Assembly (NCBI GenBank): GCA_002716355.1
Contig: PBAU01000002.1
Location: 1 to 64,000 of the forward strand
DNA length: 64,000 nucleotides
Direction: 5' to 3'
Source of the DNA: a bacterium
Lineage (GTDB): Bacteria > UBP7 > UBA6624
Notes under the pieces: generated by a model
What the model was told of the DNA's origin: nothing
Seen by the model: the letters and a program-made list of their open reading frames with translations, nothing else
Databases searched by the model: none
Program-made: the position numbers and the translations under genes
Part shown: piece after piece, positions 59,214 through 64,000 of the stretch
How positions within the stretch are numbered: position 1 is the first letter of the stretch
How the letters are laid out: the number at the start of each line of letters is the position of its first letter

Positions 59214-62074
59214 AACAAAACAAAGTAATTGATATGGGTTTGATTATTACTGAAACCTTTGCAGGTATTATGCAGAAAAATATTGCAAAAGCAGGAACTT
59301 TAAAAGATCTAGAAGCCAGTTTTTTAGAATATGAGGATGCTATTGGTTTAGATGCAAAAATATTTGTTAAAAGATATGCTATGAAGTTTTTATCAAATTG
59401 TGCTTTTATAAAAAAATGGGATGATGGTTGGGTTTTAGTTCCTCATAAGCTAAAAGCACACAAGCTAGCAAGAGAAATACTAGAAGAAAGCGGATCTTTT
59501 ATGTTGGAATCCAAAATAAGAAGCCAAGTTGCTAAGCGACTCGGACAGAAAGTTAGTGAGACAAAGTTATATCTAGATATAGATGATGATTTTTCATTGG
59601 CGGAAGGCTTAAGGCAGGAAGATCAAATAGGCAGAGGTGCCATTTGGGGTTTGTGTGAATGGGTTTTGATTAATAATTTAGCAAAAACCCTTATTGAATC
59701 CCGAGGTCCAATGAAAGAAAAAAGAATCATCAGCACATTGATCGAGAATGATTTAGTTACACAGGAAAAACAACCTGTTTTTTGCCCGCAGATAGACAAG
59801 AGATTTATAGCTGAATCAGGTAATTCATGGGATGTAGGAAAGGCAAAAAAGCAACCCCTTCAGACACCTAAAACCGGAGCTTTGGAGACCAAGATAAGAG
59901 AGGAGATAACAAGCAAGGTAGAAAGATTGCTGGAGAATCAGGCATCAGACAAGAGTTTTTCAAAACAGGAGATTACAACTGCCCTGATTGGTAGTGCAAA
60001 AAGTTCTAAAGGTTCTCATTACCAGGACATGCTGGACGAGATCCTTTCTGTTTTTGAGAAATCTAAAAAGATAACCAAGGTTCGATTCGAACTTAAAAAC
60101 CCATATTGGATTAAGTCTGAAAGCCTGCCAAAGATAGATGTAAAAAAATTAGATCTAATTTTTCCACTCCCATATTCCGAACATCAGCTTTTGGGAGACG
60201 ATATATTTAATGAAAATCTTTTTGCAAATCTCTCTGATCCAGCTTTGTATTGGTTGGACGGGGATTTTTCCGAACAGGGTTTTCCTGAGGTGGAGCCATT
60301 GTTTATTTTAACTTTCAATGACTTTGTAAATGACGAGTTAAACTACATATCACAACCATTGGTTAATGCTATTCAGGCTTCATTGCTTGCATCTAATGAG
60401 TGGGGTGAATTTGTTTTACAAACACCCGACAAGCAAGAGCTTTCTATTTTGATTAATTTTAAGCATCAAATAATTTCAGGTATGGCATCCTGGGTTAATG
60501 GCTATGCCCAACCTGGTGATGTTTACAATTTCGAATATCTCGGATCATCTACTTTCAGGCTTGTAAAAAATAAAGAGATTAAAAATCCATCACTAGATGA
60601 CGATGAACTAGAAAGATTACTCTCCTTACAGGCAGAGAGCAAACTAACACTCAAAAAACTTGTAATTGAAGTTTTAAAACATCACCCAGGTGGTTTAACC
60701 TTCAGCGGTATATTTAATCGCTTAATGTTTATAAGAAGAATTTCAAGAAGATCTTTAATGAGTGAGTTGACAAAATTCTTTTGTTTTGATTGTAAAGATG
60801 ATAAATGGAAATATTATGAAAAAAGATCTGACCTAGGAGAAAAGTTTTCTGCTAGCTCTTTTCCAATTGCTGGTTTAAATACCAATTGTTGGATATTGCG
60901 TGAGGAAATGCAGCCCGAAGTTGGGGATTCATTGAATATGGTTTATGGGAAAGCAGCACATAATGATTTGTTTTGCATTGTTAATCCAAAAAATCAACTT
61001 ACCAGTGTGTTTCGATTAGCCGTTAAAGGTAAAAAATGCACAATTCAAGATATTACAAGCTGTGAGCCAATGCCTTTAGATAATTTTGATATCCCAAAAG
61101 CAGGTCTGAATCAGATTGAGAATTCAGTTTTTTGTGACATTAACGAAGAGCTTGAAAGGGAGGTTTTGGATTCCGAAGTTTACGCAGGAATTAAGCAGGC
61201 CTTCACGACATTTGAACCTAATCCAAGTGTAAACCAGGAGGTTACAAGAAGCTTAGAGGAGCTAGAGAGTCTTTTGGAGGATTCTGGTTCCGTTAGTCCA
61301 TTCGGTGGCTTGGCATGGCAACTTCAGCAAAAATTTACCTGGCAGGAATTTCAAAAAGTTTTAGACTCAAAGATTTATTCTCAAGAGCATGAGGACCGTT
61401 TGGATGCAGGCAAGTTTGCAAGCTGGATGGCGAAAAGACCAATAGCATGGGACTCCGAATCGATTGTTTATCCAGCTGGACATGGGGAATTGTCAATCTG
61501 CATTCTGGAAGCATTGATTTCCATAATGCAAAATGCTGATTACACCATAGAGGAAGATTCACTTAACATTAGAACAGCCCTTAATAGCGATTTTGTTTTT
61601 AACTGGAGCAAACTGTTGTCAGACCAAAGAAGAATCAAGAAGATTGTTGACATGGAAGATAGTTTTGAATTAGTTGAATTTTTATCTGGCTGGTTTAGAC
61701 GAGTAGCCAAGATTATTGAACCTAGAAAATTAGAAAGTGTAATTAACAGGTTAAGTTTTCACCTGAAAGGTATCGGATCTGTCGATATTAGCGATAAGGA
61801 TTTGCCAGAATATTTAAAATCAGAAAAATCTTCCCTGACAGGTCTAAGTCTTTCTGGAGACAAGCAAGAAAAATCTGCAACTTTGTTTGCAGATTTTAGA
61901 GGATTTTCAAAAGCCAAGATTAAGAAAACATTAAGCCTAGCACCTTCAGTTCTTGTTGATGGGGGACTGCTTGTTTTTGTTTCATTTGAAAATCAAAAAG
62001 TAAACTTTAAAAATGGAAAGCTAGAGGACCAGATCTCAATGGGTTCAATAGTTGCTAAATCTTATATCGTTTAA
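59210..62074 (+). CDS. Large (954-residue) protein of unknown function with winged-helix-like segments
   Basis: I do not recognise this family. Residues ~60-130 and ~480-560 contain helix-turn-helix or winged-helix-like patterns (for example LTLKKLVIEVLKHHPGGLTF followed by SGIFNRLMFIRRISRRSLMS), similar in style to HARE-HTH modules. Residues ~170-330 are charged, and the C terminus (LSGDKQEKSATLFADFRGFS to VDGGLLVFVSFEN) is beta-rich. There is no signal peptide or membrane helix. The ATG overlaps the glycerate kinase stop, and the stop overlaps the convergent amidase by 20 bases. Confidence 0.6.
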   Translation: MKQNKVIDMGLIITETFAGIMQKNIAKAGTLKDLEASFLEYEDAIGLDAKIFVKRYAMKFLSNCAFIKKWDDGWVLVPHKLKAHKLAREILEESGSFMLESKIRSQVAKRLGQKVSETKLYLDIDDDFSLAEGLRQEDQIGRGAIWGLCEWVLINNLAKTLIESRGPMKEKRIISTLIENDLVTQEKQPVFCPQIDKRFIAESGNSWDVGKAKKQPLQTPKTGALETKIREEITSKVERLLENQASDKSFSKQEITTALIGSAKSSKGSHYQDMLDEILSVFEKSKKITKVRFELKNPYWIKSESLPKIDVKKLDLIFPLPYSEHQLLGDDIFNENLFANLSDPALYWLDGDFSEQGFPEVEPLFILTFNDFVNDELNYISQPLVNAIQASLLASNEWGEFVLQTPDKQELSILINFKHQIISGMASWVNGYAQPGDVYNFEYLGSSTFRLVKNKEIKNPSLDDDELERLLSLQAESKLTLKKLVIEVLKHHPGGLTFSGIFNRLMFIRRISRRSLMSELTKFFCFDCKDDKWKYYEKRSDLGEKFSASSFPIAGLNTNCWILREEMQPEVGDSLNMVYGKAAHNDLFCIVNPKNQLTSVFRLAVKGKKCTIQDITSCEPMPLDNFDIPKAGLNQIENSVFCDINEELEREVLDSEVYAGIKQAFTTFEPNPSVNQEVTRSLEELESLLEDSGSVSPFGGLAWQLQQKFTWQEFQKVLDSKIYSQEHEDRLDAGKFASWMAKRPIAWDSESIVYPAGHGELSICILEALISIMQNADYTIEEDSLNIRTALNSDFVFNWSKLLSDQRRIKKIVDMEDSFELVEFLSGWFRRVAKIIEPRKLESVINRLSFHLKGIGSVDISDKDLPEYLKSEKSSLTGLSLSGDKQEKSATLFADFRGFSKAKIKKTLSLAPSVLVDGGLLVFVSFENQKVNFKNGKLEDQISMGSIVAKSYIV

Positions 62075-62570
62075 TTTTAGACCATGGAAATAATGGTCCA
62101 GGGTCCATTTTTCTTCCTGGAGCAATTTCGTTATGGCCTACAACATGCTTACATTGAGGATGTTGGCTGCGGATCCACAATAAAAGGGTATTAAGTGAAT
62201 TTAATTGTTGGCGAGGCCAGTTGCCCCATTTTCTTCCCGCTTGCACACTCCAGCCATATCGCCAAAAAGATTTTTTTTTATAAAAGCCAGGATTTATCAA
62301 TTCAATACCTATTGAAAAATCATTAACATTATCACGATCTTGAAAGCAAGAGGCCCCTGCGTGCCAGGCTTTCTTCTCGGTATCTAGCAACTGAAAAATT
62401 TTTCCATTATGGCTTAAAACAAAATGAACTGAAAGCCTTCTTGCATTAAGGATGTGTAATGTTTGAGCCATTGAAGTTGTTGCTGTGTAATGCAAAACAA
62501 CTAACTCAGGTTTAATTTCCATGTTTGGATGATGCGCTGTTGGTTTTTGGTGAGCGTTCTTGTAAATCAT
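62055..62570 (-). CDS. N-acetylmuramoyl-L-alanine amidase (AmpD-like, Amidase_2)
   Basis: This amidase cleaves the sugar-peptide amide bond of muropeptides. Zinc ligands are in VVLHYTATTS (first His), the second His and the catalytic pair are in HVVGHNEIAPGRKMDPGPLF, and SVHFVLSHNGKIFQLLDTEK and AWHAGAS are also present. Start ATG 62570 gives 171 residues. The longer frame to 62648 would overlap the divergent permease start. It is probably cytoplasmic and involved in muropeptide recycling, since no signal peptide is visible. Confidence 0.9.
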   Translation of the reverse strand: MIYKNAHQKPTAHHPNMEIKPELVVLHYTATTSMAQTLHILNARRLSVHFVLSHNGKIFQLLDTEKKAWHAGASCFQDRDNVNDFSIGIELINPGFYKKKSFWRYGWSVQAGRKWGNWPRQQLNSLNTLLLWIRSQHPQCKHVVGHNEIAPGRKMDPGPLFPWSKIKRYKI

Positions 62571-62621
62571 CTTAGTGTCAATTTTATTCAGATTGTCTTG
62601 AATAAAATAGAATAAGCAACA

Positions 62622-64000
62622 ATGAGCAACCCCCAAAAAGGCCAACATGAAGAACTAGCAAGAACATTAGGACTTTATGACGTTACCATGATTGGCGTTG
62701 CTGCCATGATTGGTGCTGGCATTTTTGTTTTAACAGGAAAGGCCGCAGGCATTGCGGGTCCAGCTTTTCTATTGGCATTTTTTTTAAATGGCATTGTTGC
62801 AATGCTTACTGCTGGCGCATATGCAGAACTAGGAGCATCCTTTCCAGAAGCGGGAGGTGCTTTTATGTGGGTCGCCCAGGGTTACCGGAAAGTGGTTTCC
62901 TTTATTGCTGGGTGGATAGGATGGTTTAGTCATGTTGTAGCTGTTGCTGTTTATTCATTGGGCTTCGGTGTCTATATCTTAGAACTATTTAATTTTTTTG
63001 GATTGGTGGATCATCCAGAGGAAATGGGGTCCAGCTATCAGCTCTATGTCAAGCTTGGAGCAATAGCAATTTGTGTAATTTTATCTTGGGTCAATTTTGT
63101 TGGAGTGTCCGAAACTGGAAAATTTGGATCAATAATGAGCACAGCAAAAGTTGTCATCTTGCTTTTGTTTGCAGTTTTTGGATTCATGCGTATTTTTCAA
63201 ACTGATGGTTTTGTTCATTATGAACCTTTCTTTTTATCCACAGAAGAACACGCAAGTGCAATATTGGTTTTATTTGCAATGGGTATTACATATATGGCAT
63301 TTGAGGGTTATGAGGTAATTGTCCAAGCAAGCGAGGAAGTAAAAAATCCTGAAAAAAATATACCTAAAGCTATATTTCTGTCTATTTTAGTTGTACTGCC
63401 AGTTTATTTATTGGTCGGTGGAGCTTCGCTTGGAGCATTAAACATTGATGAGATTTCACCTTCTTTAAGTGCAGGTTTTTATGGCCTGGTTGAATCTTCT
63501 CAACAACCTGCAACCAATTACAATTTAATGGCATTTTTGGGCGAAAGGGCAGTCGTTGAATCTGCTAATCAATTTGTTCTGCCTTTCCCTTTTCCTGGCT
63601 CTAACTACACTGTGGGCATGTTTCTTGTTATATTAGCAGGCATAGCTTCAACAACATCAGCACTTAACGGAACACTGTTTTCTTCCAGCAGGGTTGCATT
63701 TGCAATGGGCAGGGAGGGTTTATTGCCTTCGATTCTTGGAAAAATTCATCATGTTAAACGAACGCCATATATGGGTTTATTTTTTACTGCATTAATTGTT
63801 CTTGTGATCGTGGTTGCATTACCGCTTTCAGCAGTGTCTGCAGCGGCAAATGTTATGTTTCTTTTATTGTTTACATTAGTGAACATGACTTTAATCAAGC
63901 TTAGAAAAACCAAACCAAAAGTGGCAAGGCCATTCAGGATGCCATTGGTTCCTCTGTTGCCATTTTTAGCCATAGTTTTACAGATAGTTATAGCTATTGG
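62622..64000 (+). CDS. APC-family amino acid permease (partial, cut by window end)
   Basis: The frame from ATG 62622 is open to the window edge (~460 residues). It begins LARTLGLYDVTMIGVAAMIG and AGIFVLTGKAAGIAGPAFLL, the APC helix-1 signature with the unwound GAGIF segment. It continues with AYAELGASFPEAGGAF, GYEVIVQASEEVKNPEKNIP and ASTTSALNGTLFSSSRVAFA. This is the CAT/YfnA-like group that imports amino acids with protons. The substrate is unknown and the 3' end is missing. Confidence 0.93.
   Translation, partial: MSNPQKGQHEELARTLGLYDVTMIGVAAMIGAGIFVLTGKAAGIAGPAFLLAFFLNGIVAMLTAGAYAELGASFPEAGGAFMWVAQGYRKVVSFIAGWIGWFSHVVAVAVYSLGFGVYILELFNFFGLVDHPEEMGSSYQLYVKLGAIAICVILSWVNFVGVSETGKFGSIMSTAKVVILLLFAVFGFMRIFQTDGFVHYEPFFLSTEEHASAILVLFAMGITYMAFEGYEVIVQASEEVKNPEKNIPKAIFLSILVVLPVYLLVGGASLGALNIDEISPSLSAGFYGLVESSQQPATNYNLMAFLGERAVVESANQFVLPFPFPGSNYTVGMFLVILAGIASTTSALNGTLFSSSRVAFAMGREGLLPSILGKIHHVKRTPYMGLFFTALIVLVIVVALPLSAVSAAANVMFLLLFTLVNMTLIKLRKTKPKVARPFRMPLVPLLPFLAIVLQIVIAI

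Overview
The window is a gene-dense, low-GC (roughly high 30s % by eye) bacterial chromosome segment. No gene-free stretch reaches 300 bases. The features point to a double-membraned, aerobic-type bacterium with a compact genome. These include an SLH-domain porin with a terminal Phe, a lipoprotein signal, TatA/TatC, a complete lipoylated 2-oxo-acid dehydrogenase operon, and convergent genes that overlap at their stop codons. YidC lacks the large periplasmic P1 domain and the porin is the SLH/coiled-coil type, so a proteobacterium is unlikely. I cannot name the phylum with confidence.

Layout. 1-14.3 kb (mostly minus): rpsP with a repetitive acidic tail, an orphan SRP54 M-domain protein, a 3-hydroxyacyl-CoA dehydrogenase, an NhaC antiporter, pyruvate phosphate dikinase, an M48 protease fused to a helix-hairpin-helix domain, tsaD, and two anchored proteins of unknown function. 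14.3-29.2 kb (plus): mazG, topA, three unknown envelope genes, prfB, surE, a His-rich micro-protein, a reductoisomerase-like / isopropylmalate-synthase-like / thiolase operon, rpmH-rnpA-yidD-yidC, cmk, plsC and two tRNA-Arg. 29.2-34.4 kb: unknown gene, SLH porin, pgeF, tRNA-Leu, an XRE regulator and a second thiolase.

34.4-41.5 kb (minus) is the replication block: gyrB, a degenerate phosphohexomutase, a DciA-like gene, dnaN and dnaA. From 41.6 kb on genes run plus, so the short A+T-rich gap at 41.5-41.6 kb with a 9-bp inverted repeat is the best origin candidate. The plus arm has hydroxyacyl-CoA dehydrogenase 2, a LeuC-like hydro-lyase, lipB-lipA, E1alpha-E1beta-E2-E3, tatA-tatC and then a four-gene Hdr/hydrogenase-like operon. 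The window ends with rsmA, unknown genes, glycerate kinase (probably started from ATT), a 954-aa unknown protein, an AmpD-type amidase and an amino-acid permease cut by the window edge.

The most striking observation is the operon at 51.0-56.0 kb. Four intact, translationally packed genes look like HdrA-MvhD, FrhB-like, HydB-like and HydG/AsrB-like electron-transfer subunits, but almost every cysteine that would bind an iron-sulfur cluster is replaced while the surrounding fold motifs are kept. This looks like a selected, cluster-free derivative of a redox complex, and I know of no description of it. Several other proteins here (a thioredoxin-fold protein, the phosphohexomutase, DnaA domain IV, the SRP M domain) also keep their fold but have changed signature residues.
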